This document shows positions 24,149-32,162 of a DNA stretch of 64,000 bases, in pieces; within the stretch, counting starts at the first letter, position 1, and every line of letters begins with the position of its first letter. Where the stretch lies: positions 1 through 64,000 of the forward strand of contig CAJTIU010000005.1 in the NCBI GenBank assembly GCA_910576335.1, read 5' to 3'. A program made the position numbers and the translations under genes. Source of the stretch: Lachnospiraceae bacterium. Lineage in GTDB: Bacteria; Bacillota; Clostridia; Lachnospirales; Lachnospiraceae. The notes below the pieces were generated by a model. That model was not told the origin of the DNA. It did no database searches and saw only the letters and a list, made by a program, of their open reading frames with translations.

Positions 24149-26122
24149 TTACTTACTATTCATCCGTCTGATATAGCTGCAGATCAGGTCTGCTGCCGCC
24201 TCTTCGCCCACCGATGCGTCAATGCACAGTTCATAGCCGTGTGGATTGCCCCACTCCTGACCGGAAACGCTTTTATAATATGCACCCCTTGCGGCATCCG
24301 ACCTTGCAATGCTCTTTTTCGCATCCTCCGGGCTGTCCCCATACATCTCCATTACCTTTTTCTCACGGTAGCTTTCCGGGGCATAGATAAAGATACGCAC
24401 CACATCCGGGTAATTACGCAGCACATAGTCAGCCGAACGCCCTATGATGACGCAGGAGCCTGCGTCCGCAATATGCCGGATTGCCTTTTCCTGCGCCGCT
24501 ATGGCGCGTTTCACCGGATCGGCTGTGAGGTACAGTTCCCTCATAACGGCGTTTTCATCGGAATTGATGCCGGAAATAAATTCCTGCGCCAGGCCGCTTT
24601 CCTGGGCGGCGACCGCCACCAGTTCTTTATAATAGCAGGGGATATCCAGTTTTTCCGCCACCATCTGCCCAATCCGTTTTCCGGCGGAGCCATGCTCCCT
24701 GGCAATCGTGATGACCGCTCCCTTGCGGGACGGTCGGATTGCTGCCGCAGCAGGCTCCTGCGTTTCCTTCTCCCTGCCTAATTCCTTCCACACCCGTACC
24801 ATGACTGCCGCCGTAACGAAAATGGCAAGCACATCCGCAGCCGGGGCTGCCCAGAAAATGCCGGTAACGCCCATGAAAACAGGAATCAGAAGGGAAAAAA
24901 CAATCAGCAGCGCATCCCGCAGGACGGACAACGGTGCGGCTGCCTTTGCCCTGCCGATGGACTGCAGGAAAATGGCGCAGACCTTCTGGACGCAAGTCAC
25001 GAGGATAAGGGAAAGGTAAATCCGCAGACAGAGTACGGAAAAATCAAAATACACGGGGTCGTCTGCCGAGCCGAACATCCGGATGAACACGCCGGGAACC
25101 GCCTCAAACAATACGATGCAGACCAGCCCGACAATAGCCGTCCACTTAACCATCAGCTTCAGCAGTTCCCGTACCCGGCCGTAATTCTTTGCACCATAGT
25201 TATATCCCACGATTGGCTGCGCGCCGGCAGCAATGCCTATGGCGATATTCAGCACGATCTGGAAGAGTTTCATGATGACCACGAATGCCGCTAACGGGAT
25301 ATCCGCGCCATAAACGGAACCTGCGCCATACTTCACCAGCAGTATGTTGTTGACAACCGTAATGACCACGATGGAAAGCTGTGTCAGAAGGCTGGAAGTC
25401 CCCAAGGCCATTACTGGCTTTAAGAGCGCCATACTCGGTCTGAAGCTGCAGGCAGCCACTCGGAAAGTCTTGGGATGCCTTAAATAAGCCGCACAGATCA
25501 GGAAGCTGACAAACTGTCCAAGGATGGTGGCCCATGCCGCACCCCTAATCCCCATGTCAAGGGCAAAGATAGCCACCGGGTCGCCGATGATATTGATGAC
25601 TGCGCCGGTAAGCATGGCCATCATGGCATATCTGGGGCTTCCGTCCGCCCTGATGATGGAGGCAAGCGTATTCTGTGTCATGGCGAGAGGCATCATGGCA
25701 AAGACGATCACGCCATAGTCGTGCGTCATCTGTATGTTTGCATCCGTCGCGCCGATCAGGCGCAGCAGGCCGTCACCCCAAAAATAAGCAATGGCAACCA
25801 CAACTACGCCTGAGAGGAACGATCCAAGGACTGCACCGCCGACGCTCCTGTGGATATCCTTTGTTTCCCCGCGCCCCAATGAAACGCTCAGTGCGGCAGC
25901 CGCGCCGTCGCCAAAGAACAGGCTTAACCCCCATCCTACTACCGTGATCGGGAAGACCACGCCAGTAGCGGCATTGCCCAGATAGCCCACGCCGTTGCCC
26001 ACAAATATCTGGTCTACAATGTTGTAGAGGCATGAAATGATAAGGGAACAGATGCAGGGGATCGCAAATTGCCGAAGCAGCTTCCCCACCCTTTCCGTAC
26101 CAAGATAATTACTGTTTTCCAT
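24149..26122 (-). CDS. MATE efflux transporter fused to a cytidylate-kinase-like domain
   Basis: 657 residues. The first about 450 are a MATE transporter of the DinF/NorM type with twelve membrane segments (opening ERVGKLLRQFAIPCICSLII, and YNIVDQIFVGNGVGYLGNAA). The last about 200 form a P-loop domain of the cytidylate-kinase-like family: AREHGSAGKRIGQMVAEKLD is the nucleotide loop, and VIIGRSADYVLRN a second conserved stretch. MATE proteins expel drugs or cations using Na+ or H+. The role of the kinase-like part is unknown; it might sense nucleotides or modify the substrate. Start at 26122 from AAGGAG upstream. Confidence 0.87.
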   Translation of the reverse strand: MENSNYLGTERVGKLLRQFAIPCICSLIISCLYNIVDQIFVGNGVGYLGNAATGVVFPITVVGWGLSLFFGDGAAAALSVSLGRGETKDIHRSVGGAVLGSFLSGVVVVAIAYFWGDGLLRLIGATDANIQMTHDYGVIVFAMMPLAMTQNTLASIIRADGSPRYAMMAMLTGAVINIIGDPVAIFALDMGIRGAAWATILGQFVSFLICAAYLRHPKTFRVAACSFRPSMALLKPVMALGTSSLLTQLSIVVITVVNNILLVKYGAGSVYGADIPLAAFVVIMKLFQIVLNIAIGIAAGAQPIVGYNYGAKNYGRVRELLKLMVKWTAIVGLVCIVLFEAVPGVFIRMFGSADDPVYFDFSVLCLRIYLSLILVTCVQKVCAIFLQSIGRAKAAAPLSVLRDALLIVFSLLIPVFMGVTGIFWAAPAADVLAIFVTAAVMVRVWKELGREKETQEPAAAAIRPSRKGAVITIAREHGSAGKRIGQMVAEKLDIPCYYKELVAVAAQESGLAQEFISGINSDENAVMRELYLTADPVKRAIAAQEKAIRHIADAGSCVIIGRSADYVLRNYPDVVRIFIYAPESYREKKVMEMYGDSPEDAKKSIARSDAARGAYYKSVSGQEWGNPHGYELCIDASVGEEAAADLICSYIRRMNSK

Positions 26123-26145
26123 AATAGATTCTCCTTTTTTTACGC

Positions 26146-26247
26146 AAAAAAACAACACCTGCAGCACCCGTACCGTAATCAGATTTACGCGCGGTGCGCC
26201 ACATGTGTCGTTGATTTTGCATTATTTTATTTCTGAATAATATTATA
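26146..26247 (-). promoter_or_regulatory. Promoter and terminator-like leader of the MATE-kinase gene
   Basis: Minus strand: -10 TATAAT (26242-26247), with no convincing -35. About 45 nt into the transcript a two-part hairpin (GCACC/GGGTGC outer, CGTAA/TTACG inner; 26164-26197) is followed by TGTTGTTTTTTT (about 26146-26157), 25 nt before the start codon. This looks like an attenuator. The loop contains GCGTAAATC, shared with the leader of the other MATE gene. Confidence 0.55.
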
Positions 26248-26386
26248 TCACTTTTCGCCATTCAAACGCAAAGGGCATTTTTCACAAAAAACAACTGCCC
26301 GTTATATGTCACATATATACAAAGTCTGCACACGGCAGTCCTGTGCCGTCAACCAGTCCCTTATGTCGCAAATCCGGCATACTGAG

Positions 26387-26759
26387 TCATGTGATGTCAT
26401 TAGCCACCCTTGTCACCAGAGAGCCTGTACCGAAGCGGTCCATCTGCGGGAAAGAAAAATCCATGATCCTGCGAAAGCAGTCCTCTCGAATCTCATTTCC
26501 AATATTCTGGCTGGATATGTGTACGAACACATTATTGAGGGAGCTGCAGAGCCCTCCCACTAGGACAAGGCCAATCATCTGCAGCCCCAGCATCCATATC
26601 AGGTGCAGGTCGGCCCTGCCCCGTTGTGACGCCAAGGACACCGTCATCCACGATTCGGCTCATGAATTCCGGCTGCACCAGATCCAGCATCACCTCGCCA
26701 ATCATGAACAGTCCTGCGATTATGGCAAAGAGCAGATACTTTCTGATATGTTTCCACAC
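26387..26759 (-). pseudogene. N-terminal fragment of an ABC multidrug exporter (MdlA/EfrA-like), frameshifted
   Basis: The opening IRKYLLFAIIAGLFMIGEVM and QPEFMSRIVDDGVLG is typical of heterodimeric multidrug half exporters. Near codon 45 a frameshift moves the reading to a second frame (HLIWMLGLQMIGLVLVGGLC ... MDRFGTGSLVTRVANDIT), where TGA follows. About 140 of 580 residues remain. It starts 3 nt after the MarR gene, the usual MarR-ABC operon order. No remainder is found beyond; the next 160 bases hold no gene. Confidence 0.8.
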
Positions 26760-26761
26760 GG

Positions 26762-27508
26762 TCAGCGTCCTCCATGCCCATTTGAGCCTCCACGGTGTCC
26801 GTGACCATCGTGGTATCCACCGTCATCCCGGCGCCCGTGTCCCTCATGGTGTCTGCCGTCATCCCGGCGCCTATGTCCTTCATGATATCCGCCGTCATCC
26901 CGGCATCCATGCCGGTGCCCATGTTTGAATGTATTCTCATTTTCCTTGTATCGTTTTTTCCAGTCACAGCGGACTCTATCCAAAAGTGACAGCAGTTCCT
27001 GCTTTTCCTCTCCCGAAAGACAGGAAAACATCTCCTCATGCCGTTTCCTGCGCTGCCTTAGTGCTTCTTCCGCAACTTCCCTGCCGCTGTCTGTCAGGGA
27101 GATGTCCGTCGTCCTGCGGTCAGATTCATTCTGTGTCCGGACGATCCAGCCTGAGCCTTCCAGCTTGGACAGAATCTCACTGGCTGAACCCGGCTGGATT
27201 CCCAAACGCTCCGTCAGATCCCTCTGGGTGATTGCTTCCAACCCGTTCAGTATGATCAGGATGCGCTTCTGACTCGCCTTCCCTTCATATAGCGAGCGCA
27301 TGGTATGATGCAAATCCCGCAGACTGATGATTAGGCTGTCATTGATATCCGCTGCCGGATCATCGGCTGACTGCATTTTCTGATCCCGATGTTTCCCCTG
27401 CCGCTCCGGCATGTTCCCGGTGCGGCGGTATTCCTCCCCTCTTCCGCAGTGCGGCCTTTCCAAATCACAATGCCGTCCACAGCCTGGGCAAATGGTATTT
27501 TCCTGCAT
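26762..27508 (-). CDS. MarR-family regulator with Cys-rich N terminus and His-rich repeat tail
   Basis: 248 residues, against about 150 for a normal MarR. Residues about 1-40 hold two CxxC-like clusters (CPGCGRHCDLERPHCGRGEE). The MarR winged helix is central (ITQRDLTERLGIQPGSASEI...SDRRTTDISLTDSGREVAEE). The last about 50 residues repeat a 12-residue unit, RDDGGYHEGHRR with variants, with 12 His in total, suggesting metal binding. Inferred to be a metal- or redox-tuned repressor of itself and the exporter gene that followed, which is now broken. Confidence 0.85.
   Translation of the reverse strand: MQENTICPGCGRHCDLERPHCGRGEEYRRTGNMPERQGKHRDQKMQSADDPAADINDSLIISLRDLHHTMRSLYEGKASQKRILIILNGLEAITQRDLTERLGIQPGSASEILSKLEGSGWIVRTQNESDRRTTDISLTDSGREVAEEALRQRRKRHEEMFSCLSGEEKQELLSLLDRVRCDWKKRYKENENTFKHGHRHGCRDDGGYHEGHRRRDDGRHHEGHGRRDDGGYHDGHGHRGGSNGHGGR
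26821..26904 (-). repeat. 36-bp tandem repeat encoding the His/Asp-rich MarR tail
   Basis: The 12-mer CGTCATCCCGGC recurs at 26821, 26857 and 26893, exactly 36 bases apart, with similar sequence between. Each period encodes one DDG-x-HEGH unit on the minus strand. The copy number may vary between strains. Confidence 0.8.
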
Positions 27509-27526
27509 AATTCATTCCTCCTTTTC

Positions 27527-27577
27527 TTTAGGTACCTTTATAATAACATACCAAAAAGGATTTGTCAAGGTACCTAA
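27527..27577 (-). promoter_or_regulatory. MarR promoter with two operator boxes
   Basis: Minus strand: box TAGGTACCTT (27567-27576 complement) overlapping -35 TTGACA (27563-27568), a 17-nt spacer, -10 TATTAT (27540-27545), then box AAGGTACCTA (27529-27538). The paired GGTACC palindromes flanking the core promoter are as expected for MarR autorepression. Confidence 0.78.
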
Positions 27578-27615
27578 TTTTATTAGGAAGTACCGGATTC
27601 TTCCTTTCTCCTTGT

Positions 27616-29043
27616 TTAGCTGCGCTTAGCCTTTGGCTGCTGCAGGATGTGCTTCCCGTTCAGCTGCCTATAAGTTAACGCAATGACAGAAGCGGAAATT
27701 ATAAATGTCAAAATGTCGGATACCGGCATGGAGTACAGAACTCCGTCCAGCCCGTAAAAATGCGGGAGAAGGAGCGCGAACCCAACGCCGAACGCGATTT
27801 CCCTGACCATGGAGAGCATGGTGGATGCAGCCGCTTTCCCCATCGCCTGCAGGAAGATGAACGCCGCTTTGTTTACACAGGCAAACACCACCATGCAGAG
27901 ATAGATGCGGAATGCCCGTACTGCAAACTCCGTATAATAGACACTCTCATTCTCAGCGCCGAAAATCCCGATAATCCTTCCCGGAAAAAACTCCACAATG
28001 ACAAGCGCCAGCATCCCCACGGCAGCTTCCGCAATAAGCAGCCTCGTAAAAAGCTCTTTTACCCTCTCCACAGCCCCTGCTCCCATATTATACCCAACAA
28101 TAGGAATACAGCCTGCCGCCATTCCGACCACGATGGAAATCACAATCTGGAAGAATTTCATCACGATTCCCACAACTGCCATCGGAATCTGTGCATACTG
28201 CGCCTGCCCGAACACAGAGTCCACCTCCCCATACCGGCGAATCATGTTATTGATGGCAGCCATTGCAGCTACAAGGGATATCTGTGACAGGAAACTGCAT
28301 ATCCCAAGGGCTAACGTTCGGCGCACAATCTCCCCTTTCAGTTTAAAATCTGCCCTGCCTAATTTTACGGTCTTTGTGTGTGCGAGATACCACACCGCCA
28401 GAGCAGCCGCCACGATCTGGCCTATTACCGTTGCCACGGCAGCTCCCATCATCCCCCACCGGAATACAAAGATAAAAACCGGGTCAAGGACAATATTGAC
28501 GGCCGCTCCCGCAAGCGTGGAAGCCATGGCAAAATTCGGGCTGCCGTCCGCACGGATGACCGGGTTCATTGCCTGCCCAAACATATAAAACGGAATGCCA
28601 AGGGTAATCCAGAAAAAATACTCCCTGGAATGGCGGAAGGTTTCTTCATTCACTGTCCCTCCAAACATGGCAATGATCTGGCTGTCCCATATCAGATAAA
28701 CCGCACACAGGGCCAAGCTAAAGGCCACGGTAAGAAGGATTGCGTTTCCCATGCTCTTTCCTGCATCCTGCGGCTTATCTTTCCCAAGGCTCAGGCTCAC
28801 AAAGGCACAGCAGCCATCGCCCACCATAACAGCGATGGCAAGGGCGATCACAGTCAGCGGGAATACCACGGTATTTGCAGCATTCCCATAAGAGCCGAGA
28901 TATGAGGCATTAGCAATGAATATCTGGTCAACGATATTATACAGCGCGCCCACCAGGAGCGAGATGATACAGGGGACTGCGTATTTCCCCATCAGCCGGG
29001 GAATCGGCTCCTTTGCAAGAAATGAATTACTTTTTGATTCCAT
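27616..29043 (-). CDS. MATE-family efflux transporter
   Basis: 475 residues, twelve predicted membrane segments, full MATE length. N-terminal IPRLMGKYAVPCIISLLVGA and YNIVDQIFIANASYLGSYGN are characteristic; related to the MATE part of 24149-26122 but without a kinase domain. Start at 29043 because GGAAAGGAG lies upstream; the frame is open for another 99 codons, but that part is leader sequence with hairpins. The stop lies just inside the MarR promoter region, and both genes run the same way. The substrate is unknown. Confidence 0.87.
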   Translation of the reverse strand: MESKSNSFLAKEPIPRLMGKYAVPCIISLLVGALYNIVDQIFIANASYLGSYGNAANTVVFPLTVIALAIAVMVGDGCCAFVSLSLGKDKPQDAGKSMGNAILLTVAFSLALCAVYLIWDSQIIAMFGGTVNEETFRHSREYFFWITLGIPFYMFGQAMNPVIRADGSPNFAMASTLAGAAVNIVLDPVFIFVFRWGMMGAAVATVIGQIVAAALAVWYLAHTKTVKLGRADFKLKGEIVRRTLALGICSFLSQISLVAAMAAINNMIRRYGEVDSVFGQAQYAQIPMAVVGIVMKFFQIVISIVVGMAAGCIPIVGYNMGAGAVERVKELFTRLLIAEAAVGMLALVIVEFFPGRIIGIFGAENESVYYTEFAVRAFRIYLCMVVFACVNKAAFIFLQAMGKAAASTMLSMVREIAFGVGFALLLPHFYGLDGVLYSMPVSDILTFIISASVIALTYRQLNGKHILQQPKAKRS

Positions 29044-29137
29044 GTCTAGTCTCCTTTCCATAAAACTGCCCTGATTTTCAGGGCATAGGGTCATATCATA
29101 CAGCATTTCACGCAAAATCAGCGCATAGCCCCGGCTG

Positions 29138-29460
29138 CTGGATTTACGCCAAAGGCTACACGCTGAATTCGTATAACATATTCCCTGTAATTTTCTTTTC
29201 ATTACATAAGACCCTATCTTTATTCTAGTTTCCGGCCAGTCAGTCAAATACCTCCGTCCAAGCTGACGGGTCATCAATATTCTATCGCAGCAAGCTGCGG
29301 GGTATTTGACCCTCGCGGCAGTCGCCAAATATCCATGCAAGCATGGCTGCCTGGCTCGTTGCTTCGCGGGAATAAAAAAACGTGCTGCATCTAACTGGAT
29401 TTACGCAGTTTCTGCAACACGTTCATATTTATTATACATCATCATATGGTTGAAAATCAA
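29138..29460 (-). promoter_or_regulatory. Promoter, 5'-end terminator hairpin and long leader of the second MATE gene
   Basis: Minus strand: -35 TTGATT (29455-29460), an 18-nt spacer, -10 TATAAT (29431-29436). The transcript would start at about 29424, directly at a 10-bp stem, ACGTGTTGCA/TGCAGCACGT (29380-29422), followed by TTTTTTT (29372-29380): an immediate terminator. Its loop holds CTGCGTAAATCCAG; the same GCGTAAATCCAG recurs at 29138-29149. The leader is about 380 nt long and holds a 5-bp CCTGA/TCAGG hairpin close to the gene. This suggests regulated antitermination. Confidence 0.55.
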
Positions 29461-29563
29461 AGGAGATTTTACACAAAAAATACATCCTTTATATTTGTAT
29501 AATATGCACAAACCACTGTTGTCTGTTCACCTGAATACAGCACAGTCTCCACCCGAAACGGCT

Positions 29564-29660
29564 TTAATGCTGCCTTTCCCGGATCAGCAGGAACAATCTG
29601 TCCACGATGCCCGGTTCAACCCAGCCAAGCAGGCCGCCGTCAAATGTTTTCCTGTAGGTT
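29564..29660 (-). pseudogene. Unidentified gene remnant
   Basis: An open stretch reading FDGGLLGWVEPGIVDRLF and ending IRERQH before TAA looks like the end of a real protein but has no start. It lies downstream, on the same strand, of the CydD-like start at 29915, and may or may not be part of the same dead gene. The rest of 29461-30100 contains nothing else I can support. Confidence 0.3.
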
Positions 29661-29779
29661 ATTTCAAACCCGCTTCACGCTTCCTGCAAGCCGCACCGAC
29701 AAAAACCCCGTACCGCAGTTTTCCTCTCATTTCCCTCTCGCTTCTTTTTATATCCGCAGTTGCAGTACGGATCGATCGC

Positions 29780-29915
29780 CCGAGGGTCTCCGTCGGAGGA
29801 ATTGCCGTCATCATGGCAATATTCGCCGCAAGGGAACACCATTGGCCGCCACGTTGCCCGCTATGTATTTTTTGCTTTCACTGACTGTCCCAATCAGCCT
29901 TTTATTGATCATCAT
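29780..29915 (-). pseudogene. N-terminal fragment of a CydD-like ABC half transporter
   Basis: GGAGGTAAATTT-ATG leads into MMINKRLIGTVSESKKYIAG, which is like the start of CydD-type half transporters of Clostridia. After about 25 codons a one-base shift is needed to continue with LAANIAMMTAI, the first membrane helix; then similarity fades. Decayed; divergent from the DtxR gene at 30109. Confidence 0.45.
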
Positions 29916-30108
29916 AAATTTACCTCCGCAATCGTCATTTTACAGGCAGCGCTTTCTCCATTCCGACCGTCTGCACCTTTTCCCTTATTTACAGGCGGAT
30001 CTAACAAACTGCCGCTAATCCGGCCAATCGCTTGAAAAATTCCATCCAAAGTGTTAAGATAACCTTACCAGACTAAATCAGCACACTTGAAAGGAGGTCG
30101 GACATCCG

Positions 30109-30516
30109 ATGAATTACATCCGTCACAAATCCGAAGAATCTATTGAAGATTATCTCGAAACGATCCTCATCCTGAGCAGGCGTCTTCCCGCCGTCCGTTC
30201 CATTGACGTGGCAAATGAGATGAATTTCTCAAAACCCAGCGTAAGCGTTGCCATGAAAAACTTGAAAACACACAGGTACATTACCATGACAGAGGAAGGG
30301 TATATTCTCCTGACAAACGAGGGGCGGGAACTGGCTGAGAACATCTATGAACGCCATACTCTGCTGACGGACTGGCTGGTCCATCTGGGGGTCGATCCAC
30401 AAATTGCCGCCAGCGATGCCTGCAAAATGGAACATGACATTACACTGGAAAGCTACGAAGCCATGAAAAAATGTATCCTGTCCCTCCTAAAAACTGACAA
30501 GCCCGGAAGCAAATAA
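30109..30516 (+). CDS. DtxR/MntR-family metal-dependent regulator, second copy
   Basis: 135 residues. Winged helix (SIEDYLETILILSRRLPAVR...NFSKPSVSVAMKNLKTHRYI) and metal domain (LAENIYERHTLLTDWLVHLG, ACKMEHDITLES) with the same ligand pattern as 11749-12129. AAAGGAGGTCGG precedes the ATG. It stands alone, convergent toward the decayed HMA promoter region. With two paralogues and nine boxes in the window, either or both may be the repressor. Confidence 0.88.
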   Translation: MNYIRHKSEESIEDYLETILILSRRLPAVRSIDVANEMNFSKPSVSVAMKNLKTHRYITMTEEGYILLTNEGRELAENIYERHTLLTDWLVHLGVDPQIAASDACKMEHDITLESYEAMKKCILSLLKTDKPGSK

Positions 30517-30541
30517 TCACATGCAGCACTGAAAACCGCCA

Positions 30542-30604
30542 TCACTGCCGGAACATCCCGGACAGCCCATTCTTCTCATAAGGTTCGCTGATTACAGAAA
30601 CTTT
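30542..30604 (-). pseudogene. Remnant of a second HMA metallochaperone gene (last 20 codons)
   Basis: Reads SVISEPYEKNGLSGMFRQ then TGA, matching the tail SVSSEPYEKKGLFRAFGR of the gene at 1714-1971. The first about 65 codons, including the CxxC site, are deleted, so the promoter and boxes at 30607-30707 now abut the tail. Confidence 0.8.
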
Positions 30605-30606
30605 AA

Positions 30607-30707
30607 GTTAGAAAAAGCTAACTTGCATCCTTAAAAAATGCGGCTGCTTTGTGTTAGTAGCCGCTAACTCAGTTTCAAGTATAACTCTTATGCCTTGCCT
30701 TTGTCAA
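30607..30707 (-). promoter_or_regulatory. Duplicate promoter with two DtxR-like boxes, now lacking its gene
   Basis: Minus strand: -35 TTGACA (30702-30707), an 18-nt spacer, -10 TATACT (30678-30683), boxes GTTAG-CGGCTA-CTAAC (30653-30668) and GTTAG-CTTTTT-CTAAC (30607-30622). Box spacing (46 bp) and most bases equal those at 2001-2101. A transcript would reach only the HMA remnant and then oppose the DtxR gene. Confidence 0.78.
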
Positions 30708-30951
30708 TAGGATAGCAAATCATTTTCTGGCAGAGTGAGCTTAACAGTATATTCGCCTTCATGCTGTGTAATAGCTGTATCGTCCAACGTATCAATTCAA
30801 TCATCGTTTGCCTGTATTCTTCTTCCAGTTCTGCAAGTCTTTCTGATTCTATCTGGCAGCTATCCAGATGTACCAATGTTTACCTGCTCATGTCCTCACA
30901 TCGCAAATTCTGCAAAAACAATTCCAATTTTTCAGTAATTTCGTTTTTCAT
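30688..30951 (-). pseudogene. Unrecognised small gene remnant
   Basis: From an ATG at 30951, 23 codons read KNEITEKLELFLQNLRCEDM and then stop. In another frame SERLAELEEEYRQTMIELIR and following residues continue to 30688. The charged, helical pattern on both sides suggests one helical protein of about 85 residues with a frameshift. I know no family for it. Confidence 0.3.
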
Positions 30952-31061
30952 CTTCTCATCCCTTAATATTCTTCCATTATAAAATAAGCAATGATGATAT
31001 GTTTCATGCATCACTGCCTACTCTATTTTTTTATTGAATTTATATCCAATTCCCCAGACAG

Positions 31062-31367
31062 TCAGAATATAAATAGGATGGGCCGGGAAACGAAAGTATA
31101 TCTGTGTTCCGAACAACTACTTCGGGTGAGTAACCATGATCTGTTATCCAAATCATCAAGCATGACCGTAATGCTTGCCAAATCTCCATATTCGCCGCCC
31201 ATCTTTTCCATTCCCACTTTTGTGAATGATTCCCTGGGGAGATACTTAGACATGTCGTAATTGACATTTACATGCAGCATCCCCACGACGCTTATTACCA
31301 GCATGATCAGATACAAAATCATAACATATTTTCGTCTGTCAACGATAAAGTCCGCTATTTTTTTCAT
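31062..31367 (-). pseudogene. MMPL/RND-type exporter, N-terminal fragment
   Basis: MKKIADFIVDRRKYVMILYL, a first membrane helix, and VNYDMSKYLPRESFTKVGME are the standard opening of MMPL-family proteins of about 700 to 1000 residues. Similarity ends about 75 codons in, near SITVMLDDL; the frame then runs to a chance stop. Divergent from the TetR gene at 31541, the normal layout for a TetR-controlled exporter. Confidence 0.8.
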
Positions 31368-31540
31368 CTGAAATTCTCTCCTTTCCACATATTGTTCATT
31401 TGTTTTTTTATAAACATCTGTTGTTTTTTTTGACATTGTATATTATAATACCAACAAATAGAAAGCCGATCATCAAAATGCAGTACATATGGCTGTTTCT
31501 AAACATTGCATATGAAAACTGTATAGAAAAAGGGGATTTT

Positions 31541-32131
31541 ATGAAAAATTCACATTTGGACAGGCGGACAAAATACAGCCTGCAGGCAATCCGGACAGCG
31601 CTTTTTGATTTATTGGAATCAAAAGAACTGAAACACATTACAGTAACCGATGTTTGTAAGCTGGCGGATGTAAACAGGGGGACATTTTATAAATATTACG
31701 AGGACGTACCGGACTTATTCGCTAAAATAGAGCTATCCGTCGCAGAAGAAACCTGCGAAACCATACGCAAAAACTGTCTGGAAAACTTTTCCGTACAGAA
31801 ACTGCTCTCCAACATTCTAGCCATTATTATAGAAAATAAAGATTTTACACGTTTGCTGACCAAAAATCCAACGGAAACACGGTTTTTATGTGAAATCATC
31901 TTGTCTTTCCGCCCGCAGCTGATTGAAACCATGCCTGCAAACATACCGGAACTTACGACTGAAATATGTGATATGTATTTTGATTTTATTCTGGGTGGGA
32001 CTGTAAACCTCCTGCTCCAATGGATAAAAAAGGATATGACACTTCCCGCCTCACAGATGGAATCCCTCTCTATCCAGTTTATTCATTCTGTGTTAGGCAC
32101 AAAAATTTACCCTTTATCTGACGAAAACTGA
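31541..32131 (+). CDS. TetR-family regulator
   Basis: 196 residues. HTH LKHITVTDVCKLADVNRGTF followed by YKYYEDVPDLF; the C-terminal domain resembles TetR_C_7-type ligand domains. Start at 31541 from AGGGGATTTT upstream. It stands between the truncated MMPL gene (divergent) and a TauE gene 31 nt downstream; it likely once controlled the exporter and now perhaps only itself and tauE. The promoter was not resolved. Confidence 0.85.
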   Translation: MKNSHLDRRTKYSLQAIRTALFDLLESKELKHITVTDVCKLADVNRGTFYKYYEDVPDLFAKIELSVAEETCETIRKNCLENFSVQKLLSNILAIIIENKDFTRLLTKNPTETRFLCEIILSFRPQLIETMPANIPELTTEICDMYFDFILGGTVNLLLQWIKKDMTLPASQMESLSIQFIHSVLGTKIYPLSDEN

Positions 32132-32162
32132 TACTTTTACACAAAAAGGAGGATATAAAACC

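Noticed and set aside
26820-26916. CRISPR-like regular repeat spacing
   Set aside because: The 36-bp period is a coding tandem repeat without distinct spacers; no cas genes are present.
27760-28588. Two overlapping plus-strand frames of 175 and 196 codons
   Set aside because: Both are antisense to the MATE gene and have no protein-like character.
29306-30035. Plus-strand frames of 192, 124 and 91 codons
   Set aside because: The region is better explained by decayed minus-strand genes (CydD-like start at 29915, remnant ending at 29564).
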